This document shows, piece after piece, positions 1 through 10,724 of a stretch of DNA of 64,000 nucleotides. The DNA lies in the NCBI GenBank assembly GCA_965153455.1, contig OZ234498.1, positions 1,426,001 through 1,490,000 on the forward strand, in the 5' to 3' direction. Below the pieces are notes generated by a model, which worked only from the letters and a program-made list of their open reading frames with translations, did not search any database and was not told the origin of the DNA. The position numbers and the translations under genes were made by a program. Each line of letters opens with the position of its first letter. The first letter of the stretch is position 1. The DNA comes from Sphagnum compactum. Its lineage: Eukaryota; Bryophyta; Sphagnopsida; Sphagnales.

Positions 1-2
1 AG

Positions 3-104
3 CTTCATGTGAAAAGGCCAACACCACCATATCCAATAGAAAGCCCTCCAATATCGCCAACTGTGATACACAAGATTATCCCCCCACCACCACCTTCTCC
101 ATAG
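3..104 (+). CDS. Last exon (partial) of a small proline-rich peptide gene, copy D
   Basis: The frame opened at the left edge encodes about 33 residues and stops with TAG at 102-104. It contains the motif PTPPYPIESPP followed by a tail ending in IIPPPPPSP. This aligns with the second exon of the gene at 17.9-18.4 kb (NTPPYPIQSPP, tail ending SPPTPPPQ), and similarity continues past the stop into the shared sequence around TCAATCAAGTCAAGTTAAAGTAA. Upstream exons lie outside the window, so start and total length are unknown. I infer the C-terminus of a secreted proline-rich peptide precursor; I do not recognise a named family. Confidence 0.5.
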   Translation, partial: LHVKRPTPPYPIESPPISPTVIHKIIPPPPPSP

Positions 105-539
105 TTGTGCATCAATTTTCATCCCTTTCAATCAAGTCAAGTTAAAGTAATTCAACTCTAGTACCTATAAGAGCATTTCCAACATATGTTCTACCAAGCC
201 CTCTAATAGTAACTTGTGGTGCTAGCAAGTGACACACTCATTCAACAAGCCTCGTTATTGCCTCTAAACTATAAGTAGCTACCAAGCCTTAGTGAAAAAC
301 TTTCTCCATCTTCCACTTTGAAAAAGGCAACAATTTTGGAGGATCAAAGTTGAATGGTGTCTTTCACCATGCTTGAACCAACTGTTATTTGACAAATTCA
401 AAGAATATTTCTTGCTTCGCTAATTGGAGAGCTAGAAAAACTTAAATCTAATATTCTAGTGATTAAACTCTAGCACTTTGTAATTAACATTGTTGCAACA
501 TACAATTTGTTGTTTTCAACAATTAAATTTTCTTGTCTT

Positions 540-1010
540 GCATTAGTCTTTTCATATGTATCCTAGTTCCTTGCAATAGAAACATATTACTTTTTTCTTA
601 CTAGGATAATAAGGTTTATTAGAGGATGCATTCAAGTTTCCTTCTTTTGCTAAGGTTCTATTAGCGATTTTTTTTTTATGGAATGACATAGACTTCTTTC
701 CTTGTGCAAAGAATCTTTGAATTGTCATTTCAAAATCCAAAATCCTTCATCAAGGTTTCTTCTTGATGATTAAAGATAGTAGGGTCAATCCTATTCAAAT
801 CTTCTTTAAGGTTGATAGAAAAGGTTTGTAACTATTCCATATTCTATGCAGTAACGTTATATTTGCATCATCCTCATCAATTGGGCTTCTAATTGAAGCT
901 AAAATTCTCCAAATATCATTCAAAATGAATGAACATGTTTTGTTACACTATTTGTTTTTCTCATCTTTAAGCTTTGTAATTTACCTCTCAAGTGCATTCA
1001 AGCAACAACA
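540..1010 (-). mobile_element. Ty1/copia gag relic with half of a zinc knuckle
   Basis: Read on the minus strand, the frames give pieces resembling the plant copia gag polyprotein. One piece reads DEDDANITLLHRIWNSYKPF, then comes a DFEMTIQRF segment, then a basic stretch leading to CFYCKELGYI. That is the first part of a CCHC zinc knuckle (C-x2-C-x4-G-x-I). The expected second half (H-x4-C) is interrupted by a stop. Several stops and frame changes separate the pieces, so this is dead. No matching protease, integrase or LTR is seen nearby. Confidence 0.6.
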
Positions 1011-2236
1011 TTTTTATTTTATACAACATGCATAATTTCTCTTGTGTATCATGAGAGGTATAACATGATTGAATATGAAATATCATTGTATTATCAAGGC
1101 AATTGGTTATAAAAGATAATGTTAATGCATCTCTATCTTCCTAAACAACAATGTTCGCCTTCATAGTAAGAGACAATAGTTAAACACCTAGTGTTGTTGA
1201 TGCTATAAATGTCTATTTTGAGCCATCCACAATAATCATAAATCTTTATGCCTTCATGATAAGTGATAATCAATATTCCCATACATTGAAATATGAACCA
1301 TCCAATTTAATGGGATATCTTTATTACCTATCATTCTATGATTCATAAATTTTTTCCATCCACATATGTTTTTTCATTTTGTGCATGTCATCAAAATGCA
1401 TAATATTTTTCTCAATTCTTGTGAATGACTAATTGCTTTCATACCATGATACAAAATGCAAATAAGAGAGAAATGATTTAGATACATTATTTCAATTATA
1501 ATAGAAATTACATCACCAATGTTTATGTAGGAAAGGAAAGAGAGATCCAGCAAGGTAACAATTGTCAAAAATATGTCTTTCCATTTTTGTATTTACCAAG
1601 TACTAGTCATTTGAACCTTAGGTATTAATGTTTAATAATAAATCTTTTGAAAATTTTGGTATTATTTATATTGCAATTGACATAACATTTAACATCCTCA
1701 ATAAAAATCCTTGAAATATATTATTTCACAAATGACAATCCATATATTTTTTAAAATTATCAAATCATTTTGTTATATCATACCCAAAACAATCTTTGAC
1801 ACATATGAATTCTTAATTAATATATTCATATGAATAGAATCTAAACCAATACAAAGATCGCATTATAATAATCTCAAGTTACACAATTGTTAATTTTCAT
1901 GTAAAAAGAAATACTTTAGTAAGATCCCAAAAAAACATCATTAAGTACAATAGCTCAAATGTAGGACAAAAATTAGATTAAGAATTTTTCAAATCTTAAA
2001 TCAACCCTCGTAAACAACCCTTGTAAACAATAAACAAATCATCAATGGAAGTGCACAAGGCGGTGAAGCACTACTCATAATCAATAATTTATTAAAATAG
2101 AAAGGGGACATAGGCTTGAGGTGAACCAATTAATAGAAAATTCTATTGATATTGAACAAAAATTGGGTAAGGATCATTTTCCCTTGTTAATTTGTAGGCA
2201 AAAGGAGGCTATGTAGCAAATTATCCATTTCCAGTC
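1011..2236. other. AT-rich non-coding stretch
   Basis: I see no convincing gene, RNA or terminal repeat. Short open frames are scattered on both strands and have no recognisable protein similarity. The left end may contain more decayed copia sequence. Confidence 0.5.
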
Positions 2237-2555
2237 ATGGCTAAGGTTCAACTCAAATCAAGCATCCCTATTGGTGCAAAAGTTGAAATCAGCCCCAATG
2301 GCTTTACACGAGTCAAGGCTGAAATAGGAAAAACGTTTTCAATCTGCCCCAAGTTACTAATAAATGCTCAACTTTATGACCTTGTATTGGTCCCAAGGCT
2401 AAAAAGGATACCAACAAATTTAGGAAGCCAATTTGCAACTCTTGGGGCCAATGTTCCAGAATTTATTAACATCCTGACATGTTCCCAAGGAGTTCCCATC
2501 ATGTTTTCATGGGGTTCCCCAAGTTCTCAAGTTGTTCCCCCAAGATGTTTTGAAT

Positions 2556-2621
2556 AACACCTCAAATTTATCCCATATGGTTTGCCCAAAGTTCAACCCA
2601 TTTGGGATAAATTTGAGGTGT
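2556..2621. repeat. 24-bp inverted repeat (short hairpin)
   Basis: The arms at 2556-2579 and 2598-2621 pair almost perfectly (outer part ACACCTCAAATTTATCCCA), with an 18-nt loop. The arm begins inside the last codons of an unrecognised 106-codon open frame (2237-2557). The structure could be a small fold-back element or part of a larger decayed transposon; no target duplication is evident. Confidence 0.6.
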
Positions 2622-4469
2622 ACGTAAACCAGAAAGGTGGGCTATAAGGGTGCACATTTGTTCCTATTTTGTGACTGGGGTCCAAAGAGGTGCTTCTATA
2701 GGGGAGTGTTCAATGTTCAACTTTTTTTGATGATGGGCCAATTGATATGGCTCCTTGAAAAAAAAAACAAGAAAAAAGGATTGTGAGTTTACGTATGAAC
2801 TAATTAATTTGAATCATGCTATGGTATCATACTTGTATGTATACAGACAGGGTTAATGTCCAGCGATATACCATAGTACCTTGGCAACTTCAGCACTAAT
2901 TATATTATTTTCAGAAATGTTTGAAACTTTTAACAAAAGAATTTCAACAAAAAGCCTTTTTGAAAGAAAAAAGAAAATATTATATTTTTTGAAGTTGAAT
3001 CTTTAAATTGAAATATTATTTCATACTGAAATGTTGAACTTGCCATGGTACTACCATATAACTCGAACATACTCATATCCATAGCCCATGAGCCAAAAAT
3101 TCCCATGATAAAAAAAAGGGCTTAAACTCAATGCCCTCTTCCCATCTGATGGTGTCTTGTCACAAGAGTGCCAGACTCAACCAAAATTGGTAAAGAACCA
3201 ATAAAGATTTGACAGTGTCTTTTTTAAATTAATTATAGGATTGAGGGTGCCAGAGGACATTACCAATCTCATGGTGAAATTTCTTAGTGTATTTGGAGGG
3301 CATGTTATATATGTGAATATTCCCCATACAAAAGCAAAGGGCTCTTAGTGAGAAGGATTTTATGGTTACAACTTACAAGTAGGAATAAGATCCTCCCACT
3401 CTTTAAGGTAGAAGTAAAAATCGAGTCTCCTCCTTTGCCTAATGATCTAGGCATGTTTAGTTTCATGGTAACCAGGGTTGAGGGTTTTATGATGGGTAAC
3501 AGCCATGGGTGGGGGACTAGGCCCATTATTTTGGGAATATGCCCCCACCCTGGGATCATACCCTGTAGGTTTCAGTGTTGTCCTGGCCCTGAATTTAAAA
3601 CAAACCTTAGGTCTCGGCCCTAAAGTTTGATGGATTCTACTTTCCAATTTTGGTCTTTTCTTTACAAAATTCAAACGAAAAAATTCAAAAAAATCTTCAA
3701 AGAATTCCCAGATTTCTATACATGGTTCAATAGGTAGGCAAAAATATATGAGGATTTTTTTTTTCTTTCAAATTATGAATAGCCAAATTTGGCCAAACCG
3801 GCTTATGGATGACTACCACCTCAGCAACATAATTCAGGTACTCATTGACTTAGTATTTGCACTCAACATCTATCTATGAAGGAAGGTACGCAGTTTGTTT
3901 TGTTTTGTAGATATGAGATGCACCAAACCAGGAATCTTCAGATCGTGTTCTTGGTGTCTTTGGAAAGCTCTCAATGAGGAGGGGGTGCATGGGCTTGGTT
4001 CCATTGACTTTTGGACTTGCGGTGCAAAAGGTCTTGAATATTGAATGATTTCTTCACTGATAATTAAATTAAATCGTAGCTCAAAATTTGGAGGAATTGG
4101 AATGTGCCTTTGGTGTTGTTGGAAAAGTCTTGACGAGCAGTATTTAATGGAATTTATTTGGTAAGATTTGGATTTAGAATATGAGAGATACTGATTTTAA
4201 GTGATTTCTGCTGTTGAAAGTTCAAATAAATTCCAAAAAACCAGGTTTTGGAAGGAAAAATCAGTTGAGGACGTGGTAACACTTGGCAGCACAGGCCACA
4301 CTAGTACTGTATATAACCTCTACTCCTTGTACTTCACAAATTGTCCACATAAGTCAACAGGTAGCAATTTCTCAGACCAAGGCACCAGTTGGCACTCGCC
4401 CACCTCCTCATCATAAATCATTGCATCTAGTTGCTTCAAACTTATACCCGGTCTGCGCTTCTCTAAGAC
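2622..4469. other. Non-coding stretch with unrecognised short open frames
   Basis: Nothing here could be assigned. Overlapping open frames on both strands around 3305-3674 have no recognisable domains and look like chance frames in a GC-richer patch. Sequence from about 4390 onward is the start of the upstream region conserved with the peptide-gene copies at 10 and 17.8 kb. Confidence 0.45.
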
Positions 4470-4477
4470 TTATATAT
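4470..4477 (+). promoter_or_regulatory. TATA box of peptide-gene copy C
   Basis: The octamer TTATATAT lies 146 nt upstream of the ATG at 4616. The same octamer, flanked by conserved GACTTGCAGAACCTCC, precedes the two other copies at 144 and 142 nt. Conservation of position in three diverged copies supports a core promoter. Confidence 0.55.
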
Positions 4478-4615
4478 TTGGGACTTGCAGAACCTCCTTC
4501 ATACATTCTTCGACATCTAGATTTGTGAGACCAAGTTCATTGCAAAGCTGCTCTAAGCGCTGAGTGATCTTAATTTTGCAGGTTTGTGCAGAATTTATTA
4601 AGTATAACTTCGAGT

Positions 4616-4762
4616 ATGGTGGCTGTGGCAGGTGGGAGGATGCATGGAGGTTGGGGGCCTGCCTCATGGCTGCTGACTGTCATCGCATTACTAGCAGTTT
4701 TGCAGCTGCACAATATGGTGGCCATACCCAACACATGGCTCTGGGCAGTGTCAATTCAATAA
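4616..4762 (+). pseudogene. Truncated peptide-gene copy C (signal-peptide exon only)
   Basis: The ATG opens 48 codons whose first ~36 residues align with exon 1 of the copies at 10260 and 17912 (shared GGWG, then SWL, then TVI.LLA.L). This is a hydrophobic signal-peptide-like segment at about residues 18-31. After residue ~36 the sequence switches to an unrelated tail ending at TAA 4760-4762. The new tail belongs to a dispersed repeat also found at 8.44 and 8.66 kb. The intron donor and the proline-rich exon 2 are not found downstream. It is probably a decayed copy joined to a repeat by recombination; a 48-residue secreted product cannot be excluded. Confidence 0.55.
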
Positions 4763-4893
4763 TTTAGTGCTGGCATTGCCGCATACTGTCTTAAAAGTAT
4801 CTCGCATACCTCCTTCCTTCCACATTTCATGAGATGTGTTCCACCCAATGTGAAAGACTGAAGAATACATGTAAACATTACATGGGTTATTAT
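4735..4893 (+). repeat. Dispersed repeat, member 1 (others at 8441 and 8659)
   Basis: The segment starting CTCTGGGCAGTGTCA and containing TCCTTCCTTCC, an ATGAGATG block and GACTGAAGAATA recurs at 8441-8578 and 8659-8835. The order of words is kept, with scattered substitutions and indels. Function unknown. Confidence 0.6.
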
Positions 4894-5095
4894 TATAGGT
4901 TAATAAAGTTATTTGTAAAGTCAGTAAAAGAGGACGGCACCAGAATCCCCTGTTTGGTCACATAGGGGATGAGATTTAAAAAAACAGGACCAAAAAAGTA
5001 CATTGGGCTTCAACAGGGTATGAAACTCGGTTTAGCAGCAAATTTTGTGTTAAACTGAGTTTGCCCTGTAGGCCACTTCTAAGCACCTCTGTGAT
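4894..5095. other. Spacer before the LINE
   Basis: No gene is seen. It contains a partial inverted pair, CTCGGTTTAGC and GTTAAACTGAG, and ends where LINE coding similarity begins abruptly. Confidence 0.4.
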
Positions 5096-7213
5096 CAAAC
5101 TTTCGCGGACGACACCGCACTTTATCTTAAGGGCTCCTCGAGTAATTTGAGCAAAGCTCGGGCGGTCCTCGAACTATTCTGTCTTGCCTCTGGGGCAAAA
5201 GTCAATTGGGGAAAATCCGCGGCCATATGGGCCAGCAAGGAAAAAAAGGAATGGGAATGGGGACAAGAACTTGGGCTGAGATGGATCCCCGAGGGACAAG
5301 GGCTTTGATACTTAGGCATCCAAATAGGCTTCCGGCTACCCACCGAGGCCAATTTTGAAAAACTCATGCTCACCCTAAAAGGGAAGATGATCGCGTGGGG
5401 CAAGTGCAACCTCTCTCTCGCTAGCAGAATTCTGGTTGCCAACCAAGTATTATTTTCCTCAATGTGGTACCTGGCAGCCTGTTGGACCCCAATCCGAGGA
5501 TGTGCAACCAGATCAGAGGAGTGGTACGAAACTTCATTTGGGGGGGAAAGGCTTCCAACACACGGGCCAAGGTCAAATGGGATTCTCTTACATTTCCCTT
5601 GTCTAGCGACGGCCTAGGGATCATAGACCCCAAGGCACAATCCGAAGCATTTCTTGCCAAACTTCTGGTGAGAGGACTTGCCCCAAGAGGAGAACCTTGG
5701 AAAGACATTCTAAAGCACCAAGCAGATCAGGTCCATCTCCCGGTGCACGACAAAGGGCCAAGCATCCCGGATATAAATTGACTCTTTGTTGCCCCCAAGT
5801 TCAAAAAATTGAAATGTTCATTTTGGAAGAGCATCCTTGGCTCTTGGCTCAACGTAAAAGTTGGTTTAGCAAAGTTCCGAACCCGCATCCCATGCGGAGG
5901 TTCTCAGATAGCCCATTTTCAGCAACCCTCTCATCCTCAACACGACTGGTCACCCTCTGGGAGTGAGTGGTCGCAATGAAAGACGCGCCATTGCCAATTC
6001 TGGCTACACCTGAATCAAAGATCTTTAGGACCAGGAGGGTAAGGCATGGAAAAGCCTCCAAGCCCTCCGGATGACCTACCACGCCACCAACAGGAACAAC
6101 AGAGAAATCATCATGGCGAGTATCCCATGGAATCCTGCAACTTACACTAACCGCTTTCAGGCAAGGGACTGGATCAACAAAAGAAACTCCGGAAACAACA
6201 CCACTCTAGAATGGGTATACCATGTAACCGGAGTCACCCCCAACATAGTGCAAGCCATTAAACCCCCCCACTGGTCTCATCAGAGCTGCGAACTCCAATA
6301 TGATAACCCTCTCCCCTAAAGGTTATCACCCAATCAGGGTCCTCTACCAAGAAAGACACGGAGCCCCATATAAAGTTGCTAGGGAGCTCCCATCATTCAC
6401 CAAGCTCCCCCCAACTCTAGATTTTCGAATCTGGTTTCATTGATGGGCTTCCTTGGGACCCAGGAGAGTGGCATTGGCAAGCCTCCTCCCAACGGGTGAC
6501 TCTCCTTATTTTTGGCTATTCCGCAAAGCGGGGTTACCGAAACGTAAGGAAACCCACCTAGAGCGCGAACATCTGCTCTTTCATTCAAAGGTTAAACCTT
6601 GCACGTGGGGAGGATCCCCATGCATTGTAGCCATGTGCCAACCGGGAGGCCCCGGTTTAAAGTGAGCCATATGAAAATGCCGACCTTCCGGGGTCGGGAA
6701 TGCCCTCAACACTGTCTTCTCGAATGTCCCCTCGCCAAACGGGCTTGGGAGGCCTTCTATCACATCTGGCAAAAATGAGGAGCGCCCAATGACATCACTC
6801 TTTCCTGGCCATTCGTCATGCTGGATGAAACTGTCTTCGAGAGAGAAGATGACCTCCCCAGGGTCCAAGGGTACCATGTAGGAGGCTTCTCCTACATCAG
6901 ACAACCGCTAGACATCCTTTGCAGTTTTATCCTCTACTTCCTTTGGACGGAGAGATGCCGGAAGCATTTTGATAACCAATATTCCTCTAGGAAAATCCTT
7001 CAGCAAGCCTGGGTAGCTACCGTTGAGGTTGGAATGGCCACTTGGAAGGCCATTAATTCCCTTCGGTCCACCTGGGACCTTAGTATTCAAGCTAGGATTG
7101 ATCAAGCCTTTAGGGCGGAATGGTGTCACTTAGGTATCTTTGGGGTTGATTGTGCCACCATCGTGTGGTGCTTCTTGCCCCCCTTGTATTTCTTGGATTT
7201 CTTTAATGTTTGA
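5096..7213 (+). mobile_element. 5'-truncated LINE (non-LTR retrotransposon) ORF2 remnant
   Basis: Similarity starts at the reverse transcriptase catalytic box FADDTALYL (FADD at 5102-5113). It continues through ASGAKVNWGKS, YLGIQIGF, LASRILVANQVL and FIWGGK, which mark the RT palm to thumb region of plant LINEs. Around 6690-6780 comes a reverse-transcriptase zinc-binding segment (CPQHCLLECPLAKRAWEAF). A C-terminal stretch (FLWTERCRKHF) follows, up to a stop at 7211-7213. The endonuclease and N-terminal RT are absent, as in typical 5'-truncated insertions. Breaks include an in-frame TGA at 5306-5308 (YLGIQ context, CGA likely) and several frameshifts. The GC-rich composition contrasts with the AT-rich flanks. 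Confidence 0.85.
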
Positions 7214-7719
7214 TGGGGCTGCTGCCTCCCTCCCCTTCTCGGGGTCTTTCCTCCTGAAAGAGCAAGAGTGCAAGTTCCAAAAACAACTGTCCTTTTATTT
7301 GTCTATGTACTTTGAAGGATCTTCCCCAACAGAAGAACCCTAGGGCATTATGCCAACAGGAGAACCTCCTTTTTTCAACTGTTCTTATGTTCCCATAAAA
7401 AGACAGTCGCCTGCATGTCTGAAGGTTCTTGTATTCAAGGGTTCTCCTGAGGTTCACGAAAACCCTTGGGCTCTCGGCCTAAAGTCCCTCAACAGAACCC
7501 ACTTGTACATGAACCTTCCTTACAACATAACAACCTCAGAGAGAACTCTTAGTGTATTTATAGGGCAGATTACATTTAGTAATCAGGCTTACAAAAGGAG
7601 CCCTAGGGCCCAGGGCGTGAGATTATAAGATCTCTAGGGCACAGGATGTAAGCCAATGAAATCCTTGGAAGGCAGACTTTTTTTTTATAAAAACCATTGA
7701 TTACCTCGGTTGTTACAAA
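7214..7719. other. LINE 3' flank, no gene recognised
   Basis: This GC-richer sequence contains repeated words of the type AGAACC. It may be the LINE 3' untranslated region or another decayed repeat; no poly(A) tail is evident. TTTATAAAAA at about 7684-7693 lies just upstream of the hairpin described next. Confidence 0.4.
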
Positions 7720-7812
7720 GGGTAAGGCCCTGCTGTCAGGGAATTACTATGTGGACCTCGGGCACCTCCCTCGGTGCTCACACAGTAATTTCCTGATAGC
7801 AGGGCCTTACCC
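7720..7812. repeat. 93-nt near-perfect hairpin (34-nt arms)
   Basis: The left arm 7720-7753 (starting GGGTAAGGCCCTGCT) and right arm 7779-7812 (ending AGGGCCTTACCC) match at 31 of 34 positions. Two of the three differences would be G-U pairs in RNA. The 25-nt loop contains its own short stem GCACC/GGTGC. A TATA-like TTTATAAAAA lies about 27 nt upstream. Size and pairing fit a miRNA or inverted-repeat small-RNA precursor, but a fold-back mobile element fits as well. The related repeat copy at 33.4 kb lacks the hairpin. Confidence 0.75.
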
Positions 7813-7854
7813 TATACTTAACGGCCTAGAAGAAAAGTCGGGCATTGGAAAGAT

Positions 7855-8113
7855 AAGGAAAGTTTGGAAAGAAGCCTTACTATTTCTTTACTCTTCCCTT
7901 GTTCCTAACTGGTTTTGGTGTCTTATTAAGGCTTTAGAGGTTTTTGGCTAGGTGGGGCATGTGGTGCTGATATGCTCATTCCACTTTTAGTTCTGCCGGT
8001 TCTAGATGTGAAGCCACCACGGTAAGGCGCAGCAGTGACCTCTAGATCAGGCTCTGGTGGAACCCATTACCACCTGATCAAACTGTATCTGGCTGTAGGG
8101 GCTCAAAGCGTTC
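7855..8113 (+). repeat. Dispersed repeat shared with 33415-33690
   Basis: Ordered similarity links this segment with 33415-33690. Shared words include AAGATAAGGAAAGTT, TTCCTAAC, GGTTTTGGTGT, a GTGGGGCATG/GTGGGACATG pair and GGAACCCATTACCA. A frame near the left end reads RKIRKVWKEALLFLYSSLVP here and KIRKVQKENFPVLYPSIVP at 33.4 kb, suggesting it was once coding. I do not recognise the protein; an unidentified retroelement is the likeliest source. Confidence 0.6.
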
Positions 8114-8116
8114 TTA

Positions 8117-8396
8117 GAGCATCTCCACCCAAAAACTGTAAAGAACTCCTTTAGTGTAAAATAGAATGGTGGTTAACGATCACTATCGCCACCCACAAAC
8201 GTGAGAAAAGTCCTTTAAACACTCAAAGACCATTCATGTCTTTACATCTGGAATAGTTACTGTCCAAATCCGTAGTAGAATCGGTTAAAATATCAACTGG
8301 AAAATGGACATCAATACAGGAGCGTAGCAGGATTACCGCTATTCGCCTGCCAGATTTAATGAAAAGGTGTGCTTGCAGGTGTGGGTGGAGATGCTC
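8117..8396. mobile_element. Tourist-like (PIF/Harbinger) MITE, 280 bp
   Basis: The terminal inverted repeats read GAGCATCTCCACCC at 8117 and GGGTGGAGATGCTC ending at 8396. They are flanked on both sides by the 3-bp direct repeat TTA (8114-8116 and 8397-8399). The GAGCATCTCCA terminus and a TTA-type target duplication are characteristic of PIF/Harbinger-derived MITEs. There is no coding capacity, so movement would need a transposase in trans. The right end lies in the following 218-bp tandem duplication, so an altered second right end (GGTGGAGATGTTC) occurs near 8602-8614. Confidence 0.85.
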
Positions 8397-8835
8397 TTAC
8401 GCAGAACACCACTTACGAAGCTCGTTCCATAATATATAGATGACTCTGGGCAGTGTCACTTTAATAATGTTGAGTGACATATCTGCCTCAAGGTTCATAC
8501 TGTCTTGAAGAGTAGGTACTTGTGGCTCGGTACCTTATATACATACCCAGTTCCTTCCACATTTTATGAGATTTAATGAAAAGGTGTGCTTGCAGGTGTG
8601 GGGTGGAGATGTTCTTACACAGAACACCACTTACCAGGCTCGTTCCATAATATATAGATGACTCTGGGCAGTGTCACTTTAATAATGTTGAGTGACATAT
8701 GTGCCTCAAGGTCTTGAAGAGTAGGTACTGACGGCTCCGAACCTTGCATATCTCCTTCCTTCCAAATTTTATGAGATGGGTTCCATCCAATGCCAAAGAC
8801 TGAAGAATATATGTGAATATTGCACAGATTTTTCT
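8353..8835. repeat. Tandem duplication, unit about 218 bp
   Basis: GATTTAATGAAAAGGTGTGCTTGCAG occurs at 8353 and again at 8570. The following sequence (MITE right end, AGAACACCACTTAC, TCGTTCCATAATATATAGATG, CTCTGGGCAGTGTCAC) repeats with an offset of 217-218 bp. The second copy is longer and matches the 4.7-kb repeat further (TCCTTCCTTCC to GACTGAAGAATA). The duplication post-dates the MITE insertion, because it includes the MITE right terminus. Confidence 0.75.
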
Positions 8836-9505
8836 TATACATCAATTATGCACATCTTCTAAATAATAGAAAGAAACTAAACAACAGTGCACACTATTCG
8901 TGCTCGAACGCAACTGCTAAAAAACAAGGCTGAACAGCAAAAGTAGGCTAAATACAAAAGAGGCAGAAGCCAAAACGTCAAAGATCAGGATGACTGTCTA
9001 ATCTAGATCATCTTGCTAAAGTAGCTAATTCATCAGTAAGTCACACAATAATCTGAGGAGATGGTGGATCGACTTGGTTTACCCTTAAAAGAGCTGGTAG
9101 ATAAATCTAAACTAATTTATGCAACTTTCGAATCTAAGGTTTTAGATGGATGAGCACAGAGGAGCCAGAACTTGTGTGAAATCACAACACATATATACTT
9201 ATATCCATATTTCTTTGTTTTCTTTATTTATGATATAACTCTTGGGATGAGCTCAACACCATGTAGGCAACCACCTCATTCGTCATTTCTTTGGCTTAGG
9301 TCCTAGTGTGAGCCCGCCAAGCTTTGAGTCGTCGCCAATTAAGAAAGTTCCATTTCTTATTATCCCTGTTCTTGAGATCCATTGCCAAGTCGTCTAAGAC
9401 AGCATTTTCACACGACAATCCACTGTCCAGATTTTTTTACCACAATACTTAAGTGTGGATAATTTCTCACATTCAGCTGCAGTGGCTTAGCTACTAAGAG
9501 GGTAG
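8836..9505. other. Non-coding spacer
   Basis: No gene, RNA or terminal repeat recognised. The short open frame on the minus strand near 9408-9656 has no identifiable domain and overlaps the start of the duplicated segment. Confidence 0.45.
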
Positions 9506-10115
9506 TTGCTGGTGGACTGAATGCTGACCTACGTATCAATGTTTTTCTTTTTTCCTGCCGAATTTTCGCAACCTCACGACAAAAAAGAAACGGCTGGCAA
9601 ATCCAACAAAGGGATTTTTGAGATTTAAAAAAAAACATTTGGCATATCTTGACCAAAAAAACTTAGATGTCGCCAGTTTTACACAGTGTATTCCTGTAGG
9701 TCGCTAGAACTAGGCAGGATCCCAAGAAAGATCTACTAGTCCACCAGGACTGTCGCCATTTACTTCTCGACAATGCTGAGGACCCTACCCAGTGCACCTA
9801 CTAGAGGAATTTGAAAAAATAAACACTGCTAGAGACTGCATAACCTCTAGACCTAGGACTTCGCAAAATGGCCAAATAACTCAATACTACGAACCGATTT
9901 CTCAAACCAAGCTGGCAGCAATCACCACCTTTGAAATTTTGTGACATTTATAGTTGGCGGTTTTTCGCCAAACAAATACTCAACTTATTCAAATTTACAC
10001 TCACGACCAAATTTAGTCTGAAGAAATTCACCGGTCACAAATCTCCACATCATAAAGCATTGCCTCTAGTTGTTGCTGCAAACATATTAGACCCACTCTT
10101 TAGCTTCTCTAGGAC

Positions 10116-10123
10116 TTATATAT
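10116..10123 (+). promoter_or_regulatory. TATA box of peptide-gene copy A
   Basis: TTATATAT lies 144 nt upstream of the ATG at 10260, in a block (CTCTAGGACTTATATATC then GACTTGCAGAACCTCC) conserved with 4.47 kb and 17.77 kb. About 450 bp of GC-richer sequence upstream is almost identical between copies A and B. Confidence 0.6.
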
Positions 10124-10259
10124 CTGGGACTTGCAGAACCTCCTTCATACATTCTTGGACATCTAGATTTGTGAGAGCAAGTTCATTACAAAGCTCTGAG
10201 CTCTAAGTGATCTTAGTTTTACAGGTTTGTGCAGAATTTATTAAGTACAACTTCAGGCT

Positions 10260-10724
10260 ATGGTAGCAATGGCGGGTTGGATGATGCGAGGAGGTTGGGG
10301 GCATTCCTCATGGCTGGTGACTGTAATCACATTACTCGCAATTTTGGGACTTCAGGATATGGCAGGTGTAGTTGGTACACGAGTGCCACATGAACTCCTC
10401 CTTCAAAATTGTTTCAAGGTATGGATTGTAGGCATCGTCTTTTGTTGGCATTATTTGTTTGGGGATGATAAGCTTGCTTGTGTGTTTTTCATTATGTTAT
10501 GTTTCCCCATCTTCTTAAACCTCTCTCACCTCCAAAGAGGAAAGAAGTGATTGATAGCTAAGGCTTACAATACCATTGCACCTTAATTATGACAGGACCA
10601 AAATGAAATCTCTAAATGCATCCAGGAAGCTCGGTTTCATGGGAGGCAACTACTCCATAATACGCCATCATATTCGATACAAAGCCCTCCAAAGACAGGG
10701 CCAAATAATTTCATAAAACCTTGA
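10260..10724 (+). pseudogene. Small secreted proline-rich peptide gene, copy A (probably decayed)
   Basis: Exon 1 is 10260-10418 (53 codons, start MVAMAGWMMRGGWGHSSW). It carries a hydrophobic signal-peptide segment at residues ~18-31 and ends AAG at a GT donor. The 177-nt intron ends in ATTATGACAG at 10595, the same length as in copy B. Exon 2 (10596-10724) reads DQNEISKCIQEARFHGRQLL, then NTPSYSIQSPP, then diverges to a TGA at 10722-10724. Against copy B, two motif prolines are serines (CCA to TCA, CCG to TCG). The stop comes eight codons before the ancestral-looking TAG at 10746-10748. It may still be expressed, but loss of motif residues and tail suggests relaxed constraint. Confidence 0.55.

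Noticed and set aside
2855-3056. Inverted words ACCATAGTACCTTGGCAAC and GTTGAACTTGCCATGG as a transposon terminus pair
   Set aside because: Pairing is short and interrupted and no target duplication is present.
3305-3674. Three overlapping open frames of 75-91 codons on both strands
   Set aside because: Mutually overlapping, no recognisable domain, no splice or promoter support; likely chance frames in a GC-richer patch.
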